NCBI RefSeq assembly: GCF_000143415.4
Contig: NW_003314305.1
Location: 1,118,024-1,147,973 of the forward strand
Source of the DNA: Selaginella moellendorffii
Taxonomy: Eukaryota > Streptophyta > Lycopodiopsida > Selaginellales > Selaginellaceae
Direction of reading: 5' to 3'
DNA length: 29,950 bases
This document shows positions 1-8,835 of the stretch, in pieces; the stretch's first letter is position 1; the number at the start of each line of letters is the position of its first letter. The notes beneath the pieces are model-generated. The model had not been told where the DNA came from and ran no database searches. It saw only the letters and a program-made list of their open reading frames with translations. A program made the position numbers and the translations under genes.

Positions 1-276
1 GTTGGTGGAGTACCTATATCCTCACGTTAGGCCACCGGTATGCCGAAATAGTGCCAGACTCCGTTTGGCTCCATTTTGCGTGCTAGTCCTGGCATTGGGA
101 CGCTGGTTACTCTAGGACTGTTCCAAGTTGCTCCGGGCTCCTGTCCCTTCGCTCCTTGGGCTTTATGCTCGGGAGTTGCTCTGTGGTTCGGTTTCGTCAC
201 TCCTTGGCTCCATGCTTGGGAGTTTGGCACCGTTCCTTTGTTCAGTGGCCCAAGGCCCTGAACCTCGGGTTCCTAT

Positions 277-330
277 GGACACGTGGCATGGACACGTGGC
301 ATGTGACACGTGGCATCTGTCACGTGGCAT
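277..330 (+). promoter_or_regulatory. Four tandem G-box/ABRE-like boxes
   Basis: Four near-identical units ending in CACGTGGCAT lie back to back at a 13-14 base spacing. The core CACGTGGC is the classical plant G-box/ABRE (bZIP and bHLH binding) sequence. A single related box (GACACGTGGAAG) occurs at about 18496 inside a solo LTR. What is seen is the array. That it works as an enhancer or promoter element of a retroelement is inference. Confidence 0.5.
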
Positions 331-359
331 AAAGAGGGTTTAGGTTCCACTTCGTGGTG

Positions 360-388
360 TTATCCTATGGTGAAACACCATAGGATAA
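360..388. repeat. Perfect 13-bp inverted repeat, 3-nt loop
   Basis: Arms 360-372 (TTATCCTATGGTG) and 376-388 (CACCATAGGATAA) are perfectly complementary around an AAA loop. It lies 30 bases after the CACGTGGC array and about 90 bases before the gypsy RNase H remnant. There is no U-tract terminator logic in a plant genome, so its role is unknown. It could be a palindromic footprint or a terminal motif of a lost element. Confidence 0.7.
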
Positions 389-480
389 AGGGTCAAAACC
401 ACATGTGTTACAGCAAGTCACTAGTAAGTGATATAGGATTCTCAAACCCAACGCAAAGTTTTTAGATCCACAACTTAACC

Positions 481-900
481 TTATGGACATGGAATATCAA
501 ATACAGCAACTACCAATGGCACAAAATATTTGTCCAAAAAATCCACAGATGCTAAAACAAGTTTGTTAGAAACATAAGAAGAGAGCAAAGAAGGAAAATG
601 AGCTCGAGAAAGGGCATCAACATCAACTATAAAACCCCTTAGGTGATGAACAACATCGAAATCATATATCTGAAGTTTTAAAGCCCACCAAACAGTATGA
701 CTAACTACGTTCTTCCACTTTAATAACAAAGTAATTGCAGCATGATCATCTTTTAGTAATGTTTGAAAACCATGTAGATATACATAAAATTTCTCAAAAC
801 CCCAACTAAATACTCATTCTTTATCGTGGAGTAGTTCACCTTTGCTGGTTGTAATATGCAGTGATATATGCAATGGGATGGCATTGACTAGGCACACTTA
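481..900 (-). pseudogene. Ty3/gypsy RNase H remnant
   Basis: Reading the minus strand, the segment translates to pieces of a gypsy RNase H. There is a stretch like EKFYVYLHGF...DDHAAITLLLKW, then IYDFDVVHHLRG and ending VDVDALSRAHF. These match the usual order in Ty3/gypsy polyproteins: a conserved 'TDH.ALT.L' segment, then 'L..YDFEI.H..G..N..ADALSR'. Frames are broken around 730. It is in the same orientation as the gag-like piece at 1170-1400, so both probably belong to one element that lost its middle. It is unlikely to be functional. Confidence 0.7.
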
Positions 901-1169
901 AACTCTTTTACATCAACACATGTTTAAGACTGATATCAAAAGCATCCACACGCAAAATGAAACGTTGAATATAATAGGATATGCCAAAACTAGAAAAGTC
1001 GTCAATAACTTTTTGAGATCCATAAATACTTGTTCACAGTTCATAAACTAGATGAAAAACATTATTAACAACTTCAACAATATTTGCAATTGTGTAATAT
1101 GATCAGAAAGAGCCACAACATTCCCAACTTAATTCACTTTACCATATTTGGCAAACAAGAGGCTTTGGA
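901..1169. other. AT-rich, no gene seen
   Basis: No open frame or recognisable motif was found. It sits between the RNase H and gag remnants of what seems to be one old minus-strand gypsy element and is probably eroded internal sequence of it. Confidence 0.4.
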
Positions 1170-1405
1170 AACAAATGCTAAACTGCATCACTAACTTAAA
1201 TAGCCCTTAATGAAGATGATGCAATTGCTAGAAAGCATCATCACAATTGTCAACATATTTAAATGTATATTTGAAGACTTCCAGGAGAATACTCTAATCC
1301 GCACAAATGGCTGCACTTAGACCATTGTACAACTGCAATGCCATCCCTTTGAGACACATGGGAAACTTATACAAACACCATGCATTATCCCAGGAATGAT
1401 ATGTG
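1170..1405 (-). pseudogene. Gypsy gag-like remnant
   Basis: On the minus strand the segment gives LYKFPMCLKGMALQLYNGL, later LLEVFKYTFKY and a 'QLHHLH' stretch, with stops between. The pattern 'FP..LKG.A..WYN.L' followed by a segment like 'F..L...F...F' is that of the retrotransposon gag domain. Order and strand agree with the RNase H remnant to the left, so a gag-to-RNase H deletion of several kb is likely. It abuts the broken 3' end of the PPR pseudogene, suggesting the element landed in or beside that gene. Confidence 0.5.
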
Positions 1406-1409
1406 GCAA

Positions 1410-2577
1410 TCACTGTAAACAATAGTACACATCATCCCTAGGATTTCTACAGAAGAATTTTAGCCAAACATGAAGTTGGTAGCAAGAGCAAGAGGAATTG
1501 TACCACATGCCATGAATGTCACCATCAATTGAGTTTGATTGTTTAATTGCAACCACATAGCATTGAGCAATTGTCACCATAGTGGCCACTATGAGATGGG
1601 TTGCATAACCACTCTCCTCTGTGCAGGCATGTATGGTCTTGCCCTCTTCCAATGTGGAGCACAAATCCAACAGATTCACAAAAGTGGCGCTGTCCGGGGA
1701 GATTCCATTGAGATCCATTAGCCAGAAGCAATCCAGGGCTTGGCAATGGAATCCACTTCACCCAAATGCGACCATCATGATGTTCCAGGAGATGTGATTG
1801 CGCGTGGGCATGGAAAAAAACTAGCGATTTGGCATCGCTGAGGTTCTTGCCCACCAGATACGGGATTCCAGGCTGTAATCTCATCACTCTTAGGGGGTCA
1901 AATATCCACTTGGCATTGCCCAGGCTGCCACACCAGCCATACGCGTTTACAAGTGCCATACACACCTTGTAGTCGCCCATACACCCAAGAGTCAGCGCTG
2001 CATCGTACAGTGTGTCTGCCAGCCGCAGCTCCCCGACCATGCTGCATGCGTCCAGTGCAGAGATGAGTGACACGTGGTTGGGTGTGACGCCGTCGATGTC
2101 CATGGACTCGAAGAGATCGACGGTCTGGGTGTCGTGCCTGCTCTGGGCATATGCTGCTAGCATGGCGTTCCATGACACAATGTCTTGCTGCTCCATCCCA
2201 TCAAACAAGGCCTTGACACACTGGAGATGCCCGTTCTGGGAATATGCCGTGACCATTGTGTTATACGTCACCATGGTCCTTTGTGGCGACTCCTTGGCCT
2301 CCTCCAGACGGTTCTGGGCATATGCCATGATCATGATATTCCAGGAATAAACGTTCCTCCTCTCACCCAGGGAGTCGAATATTCCCCTCGCGGCATGGAG
2401 GTGGCCGCATTTCCCGTACAGCTGGGTGAGGAGATTGCAAAGGTAGGAGCTCTGTCCGTCCTCTCCCTTGGAGATGAGGGTGTGGAGGTCGCGGCCCTCA
2501 GTGAGAGCTTTGAATTCGACGCATTTCCGGAGGAGAGAAGCGTAATCGTTGTCATCTAGATGCTGGTGATCGACCTA
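1410..2577 (-). pseudogene. PPR (PLS-type) protein pseudogene
   Basis: The frame from about 2574 to 1740 encodes PPR motifs in series. It opens with a DDNDYASLLRKC segment typical of plant PPR N-termini, then units containing VYSWNIMIMAYAQNRL, MVTYNTMVTAYSQNGHL, DIVSWNAMLAAYAQSRH and VSLISALDACSMVGEL. The series continues after a frame change near 1740 with DLNGISPDSATFVNLLDLC and EEGKTIHACTEESG. Such proteins bind organellar RNA for editing, splicing or stabilisation. Three defects show it is broken. An in-frame TAG (2575-2577) sits just upstream of the first motif with no start codon after it, there is at least one frameshift near 1740, and homology is lost after about 1540, where retroelement sequence follows. 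Confidence 0.85.
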
Positions 2578-2799
2578 GAGATGCTGGATGACCTCTTTCA
2601 ATCGTAATCGATTTGGAATCAGACAAAGGATTTGCCAGGCTGAGTTGAAGAATCACAAAAAGAAGAAGAAGACTTCGTAGTTGAGTAGCAAGAACTCGTA
2701 GCATCCCACATTACAATAATTTAGCTTCTCCTTAAATTTATATTCTGATAATCCGCTACTCTAAACATATACTCAAATACAAACAGAAAATATTATTCA
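2578..2799. other. Intergenic
   Basis: Between the 5' end of the PPR pseudogene and the 3' end of the membrane-protein gene, both on the minus strand. It includes the likely 3' UTR of the latter. A near-duplicate of about 20 bases around 2560-2590 (CAGCATCTCTAGGTCGATCA then CAGCATCTAGATGAC on the minus strand) accompanies the premature stop of the PPR gene. Confidence 0.4.
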
Positions 2800-4695
2800 T
2801 TACAAGTTGATCTCTTCAGTCTTAAGCTCTTCGGATTTGCGCAATCTATGAAAGATTAGAACGACTGCTGCCACAAAGATAACAAATTCCAGTGAGCACA
2901 CCCAAAATAAGATTGACCACTTGGGCATCACTTCAATAGTGGAGGTGGTGGTGATCAAAAAGCTGGTACCGTTCAACTCCTGGATGATTGTTCCAGAGGT
3001 GGCAAGACAACGCTTTAGTTCCACCTCTTTGATCATCTGAAAGATGCTGAATGTGTTCCATATCATCACTCCAATGAGGATTAAGGCCCGTGCAAATGTT
3101 CTAAGCACTGAAAGTTGAAACTCTGTCCAAACAAATCTGATGAGCGACTTCTCAAAGTTCTCCGATGACTTGGCAAACATTCCCCAGATTGTGGCCCCGA
3201 TCGTGAAGATTGCCACCAAGATCTCAAAGAGAACTCGAGCTCTCTTTGAAGACCCCTTCTCCCATTCATTGAGGGCGAACCTCTTTATGTCCGCAACGTT
3301 TGCAAAGACATCCAGTTGCTGTGCTAGCATTGACATTTCTCCCGAGGGCTTGAGCTTCGTCATGCTTAGCATGCACAAGGTCTGGGTCAGTGCTACTTGT
3401 CCTTGATCCATGCCACAGTAAACGTCCTCTTGTGTGTTGCCAATGGGAACTTTATAATCAAACGTCTCTCTCATCCCCGATGCAGCAAGTGGGAATCGCA
3501 ACATCATTTCATCGCTGTGATAATCAAGGTTTGCCATGCCTTGAAGGGAACAGTCCTGGGAGATGGTTGTAAGAGGTTTTTCAACCGGCTGTTGCTCCAG
3601 CCATCCCTGAACACACGAGCTTACGTTCTTTATGATCCCATAGTTAACGTCCTTCATCGCCTCTGAAAAATTTACAGCTGAACCAGAGCTAAATGTCACT
3701 TCAAAAGTGAATGATCCGTTTCGTTTGAGGCTGTATGTAGAGAACATTGGAACTATGCCCTCAAGATTCCAAAGAGTGGAAGTCCTGCTACTACAGCTCG
3801 TAGAATTCAGCTTCAAAGGAGATATGCCTTGGTCCGAATCTGACAGCTGCGTCAAGTTGCTGTCAATGATGCAAACGTTCCCATCACAGCCACACTGATG
3901 GGTTGGAAATCCCAAATACGATATTACATCCGGAATGACGAAAACGGGCTTGGATGCTTCACATACGTTTCCTTGGTACACATACTTGTTAACGTTGTTT
4001 CCCTTGCCTTTGTCAATCGTGAGCCCAAGTTGAGTTCTAGCGTTACTTGCAAAGTTGGTCAAGTAATCTCCCCAGGGCAAATACAGGGAGCTGCTGCTAA
4101 CCGAAAACATGTTTGACGAAGCCTTTCTGTACGGAACGCCCACCATGAGGACCGCATAAGAGCCCGTACCATTTGCATGGAGCTTGTTTGTCCAAACTAC
4201 AGGAGCAGTGAAGAGACACGGGTCGCCAGTCATTCTGGGCAAAGTGATGCAGAGTCGAACACTCATCCCCCAGTTGATAGACATCTCCCAAGCCAAACCT
4301 TTACTTACACGGTGAAAGACTCCTCCTAGAACGTGGGGATCTGGAGAGTTGAACATGCTTGTACCATTTGATCGGGCATCTTTCATTCCAGAGATTCTCC
4401 ATACACTTGCCCGCTGGTAGCCAAGAGTGCCTTTCTCGTCGAGCTTAAGTGCCATTGGAAGTGAGGAGCCAATTGCCCACTTGTAGAATGGATCGTTGTT
4501 TATAGCGTAGTAACTCACCTCCCAGCAGGTAGAACCGTGATCTTGTGCGAGATCAGGAAAGTAATAACCGGGAGATGACGATGATTTTATCATTCTTGGA
4601 ACCCAAACGTTGATGCATATTAAGGAAGCAAGGACAAGTGAGACCAAAACCACAATACATTTCATCTTGATGTTTTTGAAATCCTTTGGTCTCAT
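2800..4695 (-). CDS. Orphan multi-pass membrane glycoprotein, 631 aa
   Basis: A single uninterrupted, intronless frame of 631 codons; I do not recognise the family. Residues 11-32 form a hydrophobic signal-anchor. Residues about 33-485 are a large, presumably extracellular or lumenal, domain with many cysteines and at least six N-x-S/T sites. Three more hydrophobic segments follow at about 486-507, 535-552 and 593-618, then a charged 13-residue tail ending in EEINL. A second loop carrying NGTSF lies between the last two segments. Start at 4695 is the first ATG of the frame; ATG at 4665 directly before the hydrophobic segment is an alternative. A possible minus-strand TATA box (GCTATATAC) lies at 4726-4734, close to the start. 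Its length and lack of defects argue that it is a live gene, probably a lineage-restricted receptor-like or transport-associated protein. The function is unknown. Confidence 0.8.
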   Translation of the reverse strand: MRPKDFKNIKMKCIVVLVSLVLASLICINVWVPRMIKSSSSPGYYFPDLAQDHGSTCWEVSYYAINNDPFYKWAIGSSLPMALKLDEKGTLGYQRASVWRISGMKDARSNGTSMFNSPDPHVLGGVFHRVSKGLAWEMSINWGMSVRLCITLPRMTGDPCLFTAPVVWTNKLHANGTGSYAVLMVGVPYRKASSNMFSVSSSSLYLPWGDYLTNFASNARTQLGLTIDKGKGNNVNKYVYQGNVCEASKPVFVIPDVISYLGFPTHQCGCDGNVCIIDSNLTQLSDSDQGISPLKLNSTSCSSRTSTLWNLEGIVPMFSTYSLKRNGSFTFEVTFSSGSAVNFSEAMKDVNYGIIKNVSSCVQGWLEQQPVEKPLTTISQDCSLQGMANLDYHSDEMMLRFPLAASGMRETFDYKVPIGNTQEDVYCGMDQGQVALTQTLCMLSMTKLKPSGEMSMLAQQLDVFANVADIKRFALNEWEKGSSKRARVLFEILVAIFTIGATIWGMFAKSSENFEKSLIRFVWTEFQLSVLRTFARALILIGVMIWNTFSIFQMIKEVELKRCLATSGTIIQELNGTSFLITTTSTIEVMPKWSILFWVCSLEFVIFVAAVVLIFHRLRKSEELKTEEINL

Positions 4696-4725
4696 GCTTC
4701 TTTCTTGAGGGCGCTGCCAGACCTT

Positions 4726-4734
4726 GTATATAGC
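4726..4734 (-). promoter_or_regulatory. Possible TATA box for membrane-protein gene
   Basis: GCTATATAC on the minus strand, about 30 bases upstream of the ATG at 4695. If real, the 5' UTR would be very short or the ATG at 4665 would be used. It is a weak motif on its own. Confidence 0.3.
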
Positions 4735-5364
4735 ATGGGCTCAGATTATCTAAATTGAAGATTCTGACATATTCTTGCTCTTGTGCTCCACCAGTAAGTC
4801 AACTTACGCTTATGATTGAGGTTACATCCATTACATTGGACCCCCCCCCAAAAAAATAAAAAACAAATTAAAAAATAAAAATAAAAACTGTGATAACAAA
4901 ATAAGTGATGATTCAGTTTTGACATATTCTTCAGTTTGACATTTTCTAGCTAAGTGATTTAAGTGGATCTGACTTCCTTTTTTTCCTACATGTAGAAGCA
5001 TCATATGATACTTCTTCCTCTAATATTGAATTTATTAAAGGTTTGTAAATATCACAAAATAATACTTTAGATATTGATAGGCCTCATGCATACACACATA
5101 TAAGTGTGTCAATATTTAGAAAATATTATCATATCTTGGAATACGTATGTCCAGTTAGCAAATAAATCCATATCCATGTGAAGTAATGATCAATCACAAT
5201 GAGATATTTTCGATCATTTCACGGGACTTCGAGACTGTTTCATTTGGATATAGTCAGCATGTACACCAGTCAATTGACCCCGTCAGTCAAACACAAACAC
5301 GGCATGTCGCGCTGGAGAAGCAGTAAACTCCGTGTGCATAGCAGTCTTCACTTGGACTCAGCTG
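4735..5364. other. AT-rich intergenic/promoter region
   Basis: Divergent spacer between the minus-strand membrane-protein gene and the plus-strand Trp/Cys-repeat gene. It contains a homopolymer stretch at about 4840-4862 (C10 followed by A7) and AT-rich sequence. The 5199-5513 frame is an out-of-frame reading over the small gene. No further gene is seen. Confidence 0.4.
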
Positions 5365-5661
5365 ATGCTTCTGGCCATGTTTGTGACAGTCCTCCTGGTT
5401 GGAGAGAATGTCGGTGGCATCACCAACGCAACAGCCCAGAAGCGATGCAAATCTGGATGGAACTGGGACGGCCAGAAGTGCATCCAGTGTCCCAAAGGAT
5501 GGTACTGGTATAACAACGATTGCCACCAATGCCTCTCCAGATGGAAGTGGAGTGGAAGCAAATGCGTGAGTTGCCTGACCAATTGGTACTGGTACAACAA
5601 CGAGTGCCACCAATGCCAGTTTGGCTGGAAATGGAGCAAGGACCACTGCATCAAGAACTAA
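5365..5661 (+). CDS. Secreted Trp/Cys 14-residue-repeat peptide
   Basis: From the first in-frame ATG (5365) the product is 98 aa. The frame stays open upstream to 5278 without another ATG. Residues 1-24 look like a signal peptide (MLLAMFVTVLLVG followed by small residues), with an N-glycosylation-type NAT at 21-23. The mature part, from Cys28, is five contiguous 14-residue units of form C-x3-W-x-W-x4-C-x2: units 1, 3 and 5 are of the GWNWDGQKC / RWKWSGSKC / GWKWSKDHC kind, units 2 and 4 of the GWYWYNNDCHQ / NWYWYNNECHQ kind. The alternation implies duplication of an 84-bp two-unit block. There are ten cysteines and ten repeat tryptophans, with lysine-rich spacing. I do not know the family. 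Secretion and disulphide bonding are inferred from the layout. A small apoplastic, defence or wall-associated peptide would fit, but nothing proves it. Confidence 0.75.
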   Translation: MLLAMFVTVLLVGENVGGITNATAQKRCKSGWNWDGQKCIQCPKGWYWYNNDCHQCLSRWKWSGSKCVSCLTNWYWYNNECHQCQFGWKWSKDHCIKN

Positions 5662-6054
5662 GCAAGTTGGAGTCTATTATTTCATGGTTTCGTTGGATCA
5701 CCACAAAATAATTCATTTGATTTTATGAATGAACAATGTCTTGCTTTGCAAATTAAGAAGTTTTAAAAGAGATAACAGCTAATTAAACTTATTCTAAGCT
5801 ATCATCCTACAAGCTCCTTTTCGCAGTCCAGAAGTGTGTCAATTTGCAAGGCGACAAAAGGACGAGAGCTTCATTCAATTCCAATGCGTTCCTGTGCTGC
5901 TGCAACTTCGAGGTGTGAAGCTTGTGGCTATGGAAGTCACTCTATGTTTCATCATCTTCTCATACTATTATAATTTGAATCCTCTGATCACCTCTTTGCC
6001 CATTCCTAAAGAAACAAGATAAGGAAAAAACAAAGATAAATTATAGAACTTGAT
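5662..6054. other. Intergenic, AT-rich
   Basis: This is the downstream region and probable 3' UTR of the small repeat gene, followed by sequence with no motif I recognise. The 62-residue frame at 5834-6022 has no protein-like features. Confidence 0.4.
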
Positions 6055-6760
6055 TTACTCCTTAAGCATCCTTCTAAACAGGTTGAGGTTCTCCTCACAG
6101 TTCCATGGAAGCAGCCTGGTCTCCAAACTCTCGAGATTTATCATCGTAAAGTCCATGAAATTCATGCAGAACTTGGTATCCTTGGCATCATGGTAACTTC
6201 CAAGCGGGCAGAATCCCTATAGAGAAACTAGAGGAGGTTCACTGAAGTGAAGGACATTTCCTCTTGCACTGCTTCCTAGATGACAAAGCTCTCCTGCCAA
6301 GAAAGTCTCTGAAGGAGAAGAGCTTAGTGTTGTGTGAGATGCTTGCGAGGGAATACTCCCAACCTTTACGTTCCAGCCAGAACCTTCATTGGTCAGCCCG
6401 AAGCTATGAGTTACCTGTGCGAATGTGACTATATATCTGGGTCAATTCAACACTAAATATTAATGACTAACTTACAAAGACCACCATTAGTACTAAGGTG
6501 AGGTTATCTCCAACAAGTGGTGGTAACATCTGAGAGTAAAGTATCCTACAAGCCCAGGTGAAAGCCTCAAGTCTGATTGAAAACATATGCTTGGCTCAAT
6601 CACCTCTGTCACCACTTTGTCATATTCACACTTCAGGTGTTAGTTGAAACCATTGATGGAATTGGGTACTTACCAAGAAAAAAAGAATGTTAGTAATAAG
6701 GCTTGACAACAATTATACCACACATTTGAGCTCCCTTCTGACATGGAAATGGTGGTTAAG
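6055..6760 (-). pseudogene. Eroded spliced gene, unrecognised
   Basis: Two minus-strand exons join in phase. One ends LTLVLMVVF at 6476 with a perfect donor (GTAAGTTAG). A 61-nt intron at 6415-6475 ends in TTCGCACAG. The next exon begins VTHSFGLTNEGSGWNV and stays open to a stop at 6055-6057 (about 120 codons, C-terminus NLFRRMLKE) except for one TAG at 6217-6219. A further upstream exon may start at an ATG near 6746 (MSEGSSNVWYNCC) with a donor GTAAGTACC near 6680, but the frame between about 6600 and 6660 is not clean. I do not recognise the family. The internal stop suggests a recent pseudogene, or a sequencing error. Confidence 0.5.
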
Positions 6761-7649
6761 TTTTATTTATTTTTTTCCGAATCAAAAAAAGAAGTTACAT
6801 AAGAGTGGAGAATCTAGAGTGCAGGGAAGAACGCAAATGTCACTCCAATATGGCTGAGGCTTAGCCTTCTTGTGTAGCAAATAGAATGCCATTGAGATCC
6901 AAGGCCTCAATCTTTCTCTTTTCGCTAGGCAATCCATCTCCAATGAAGTGGCTGTATTGGGAGCCCCCTAACACCACATCCAATGACATCTGCATGCTTG
7001 GCCCTCACCATTGCCAAGATTCTGGGCCTCCATTATGACATTTGTGATTGATGCTCATTCAGTTAGGTGGAATTGTGTTTAAATAAAAAAAACTAGCAAA
7101 AGATAATAAATTATAAGGTTTAAGTGTACGGTTACGATGCTGTATATTAATATTAGGATAGTGGAATTTTGAAATCCGTTAAATTGGTTTTAATCTGGAC
7201 CACTTGCTTCTATATATAAATTAGAGTTTTTGGCTAATTGATATGTATATTTTTTTATTTTATTTTTATAATCCATATGATCACATTGGTGGAGATGAGG
7301 GGTAACTTTAATTGTTCCTAAGAAGTGCTTGGATTTGGAATTTTGGTTTAGATATAGTTTTTGTATTGTCTAGATTTCCCTTTTTTTATAGATTTTTTAA
7401 TTCTTTCTCTTTTGTTTTTTCCTTTTTATATTAATCAGTTCAGATTTAGAAGAACATCCAAAAAAAAAATTTTTCTTTATGAAGATTGCATATGCATAAT
7501 TTTTAGAGGATTGACTTATTGAATGTTATAAACATATATTTCAACTTGCTAGAACACTTGATATAATCTCTTCCATTGGACAAGAAACCCTTTAGAAAAA
7601 TCATATACCATAAAATTGGGAAAATAAATTAATGCCAAAATCTTCCACT
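6761..7649. other. AT-rich, no gene seen
   Basis: No open frames of note and no motif I can assign. Several A/T homopolymer runs (for example 7080-7100, 7240-7270, 7380-7470). It is probably decayed repeat. Confidence 0.4.
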
Positions 7650-8240
7650 TTAGATGATATTGTATTAAATTCTACTTGGTTTTACTTAGCTTTAACTACT
7701 TGCTATATGGGCAAGAGGGTCTTAGCTATCTTTTCATAGATTTCTAAACTTTCTCTTCCAATCCCTTTTTTTGGATTATATTAGACTTATGGCTTGGTTA
7801 CACTTTTTAGAAGCACAAGCAGCCAAGAATTTCAAACCTCCAAAGTTTTTAATATCTCTTAGTATAATAAAGCTTGTTCATGAGATACTTTAAATCTTAA
7901 ACTTTGGGTGCATTTCTTAATTTGAAACCTCAAGAGGAAACACTGTGGCATAATAATCTAGTATAAATATCTCAACTCCTAATTTCCATTCCAAAGACCT
8001 TTTAAGAAGGTAATTTACTCAAATGGGGCATTAATCCACCTGCATTGGAAACATTGCAATTGGTTTTCCTTTTGGGATATTTAATTATTTTTGAGCACTT
8101 CCTTGAAAATCCTTTTTAGCACTTAAGGCTATTAACTCTAAGTCCTATCCCTAACATGGTTTGGAAACTCCACTAGAGAGTTCCTTTAAGATTGAATCCT
8201 TAACTTCATTTTCCATATTATAATCTCAAAACCCCTTGTT
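7650..8240. repeat. Decayed, AT-shifted copy of the chromovirus LTR
   Basis: The order of phrases follows the LTR at 8836-10062. The segment 'tacttggttttactta.ctttaactactt' is followed by 'ttagctatc', 'gcacaagcagccaa', then 'aactttgggtgca', 'ttttccttttgggat' and, at 8172-8195, 'cactagagagttcctttaag'. Most differences are C to T or G to A relative to the other copies, as expected of old methylated repeat DNA. Neither TG/CA end nor target duplication could be located, so it is an incomplete LTR. Confidence 0.65.
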
Positions 8241-8830
8241 AGTATATAAGCAAGGCATATTAGAGCTTTATGTTAATAGTGTATTTCTGAGGCTAAATAA
8301 TGATGTTAGATTGAGAACCAACTTTGCATGAATTATAATAATGCAAATCACTTTCATAAGCTTGCACTCACTCTCAGACTTATACAATGGATGCAATATT
8401 TGTGGTTTGAGAAAACAAGAACATTTAGTCTAATTAGGGGTTGTTTCATTGAATATGTCAACTCTTCTTCCTTATATTAGCTCTATTCCTTTATCATAGA
8501 TCTCCAAGCCTTTCGATATCATTACTCACTTTCAGCATAGCATTCTTCTTTATCTAGTATAATATTCAATTTGTGCTAATATAATATATTTTTATCCTAT
8601 ACCTTATAGTGCATTACTATATAAAGTGAAATCCAACCATTCAACATATGTACTAAGATTAATAGAGTGGGATCTAAGTTTCAAAGTCTCAAGCTAATGA
8701 ATGAAGAAATAGAGTTGAACTCTTGAACATATAGCTTAAGAGTGAGGGAATAAAAGTATGAAGTAACATTAGAATAATCTTAAAGCTTCCAAAATCTTAA
8801 TGCTAAGACTAATATGCAAAATGAAGCCAA
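8241..8830. other. AT-rich, no gene seen
   Basis: This is target sequence of the chromovirus insertion, with no frame or motif identified. It may be the continuation of the older decayed retroelement to its left. Confidence 0.4.
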
Positions 8831-8835
8831 ACTAA
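8831..8835 (+). repeat. Target-site duplication ACTAA, left
   Basis: ACTAA directly precedes the TG of the left LTR and is repeated directly after the CA of the right LTR at 16831-16835. Five bases is the usual duplication length for gypsy integrases. Confidence 0.85.

Larger units (their letters stand above)
1..480. repeat. Degraded repeat, possible LTR remnant
   Basis: No convincing gene is seen here. The GC-rich first 340 bases resemble in wording two LTR regions elsewhere in the window: the part around 19270-19330 (a cytosine-rich stretch followed by a 'ccgaaatggtg'-like string) and the nested solo LTR near 16200-16270 (phrases such as 'gtcgctccttg' and 'cttggagtttggc'). The short open frames over 27-343 look like by-products of high GC content. 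A gypsy RNase H remnant begins right after, so this is plausibly the LTR or edge of that old element. The boundary is not visible because the window starts inside it. Confidence 0.35.

Noticed and set aside
2012-2559. Plus-strand frames of 112 and 124 codons
   Set aside because: Antisense to PPR motifs on the minus strand, which explain the coding potential.
5304-5361. Upstream ATG at 5304 spliced to the Trp/Cys gene through a GTAAAC...CTCAG intron
   Set aside because: The intron would be only 39 nt and the phase does not lead into the Trp/Cys frame.
5287-5654. Opposite-strand and shifted frames over the Trp/Cys gene (119, 98, 104 codons)
   Set aside because: Shadows of the 42-bp repeats. 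They have no signal peptide or regular cysteine pattern, unlike the chosen frame.
5834-6022. 62-codon plus-strand frame
   Set aside because: No start context, no motif and low-complexity hydrophobic end; most likely chance.
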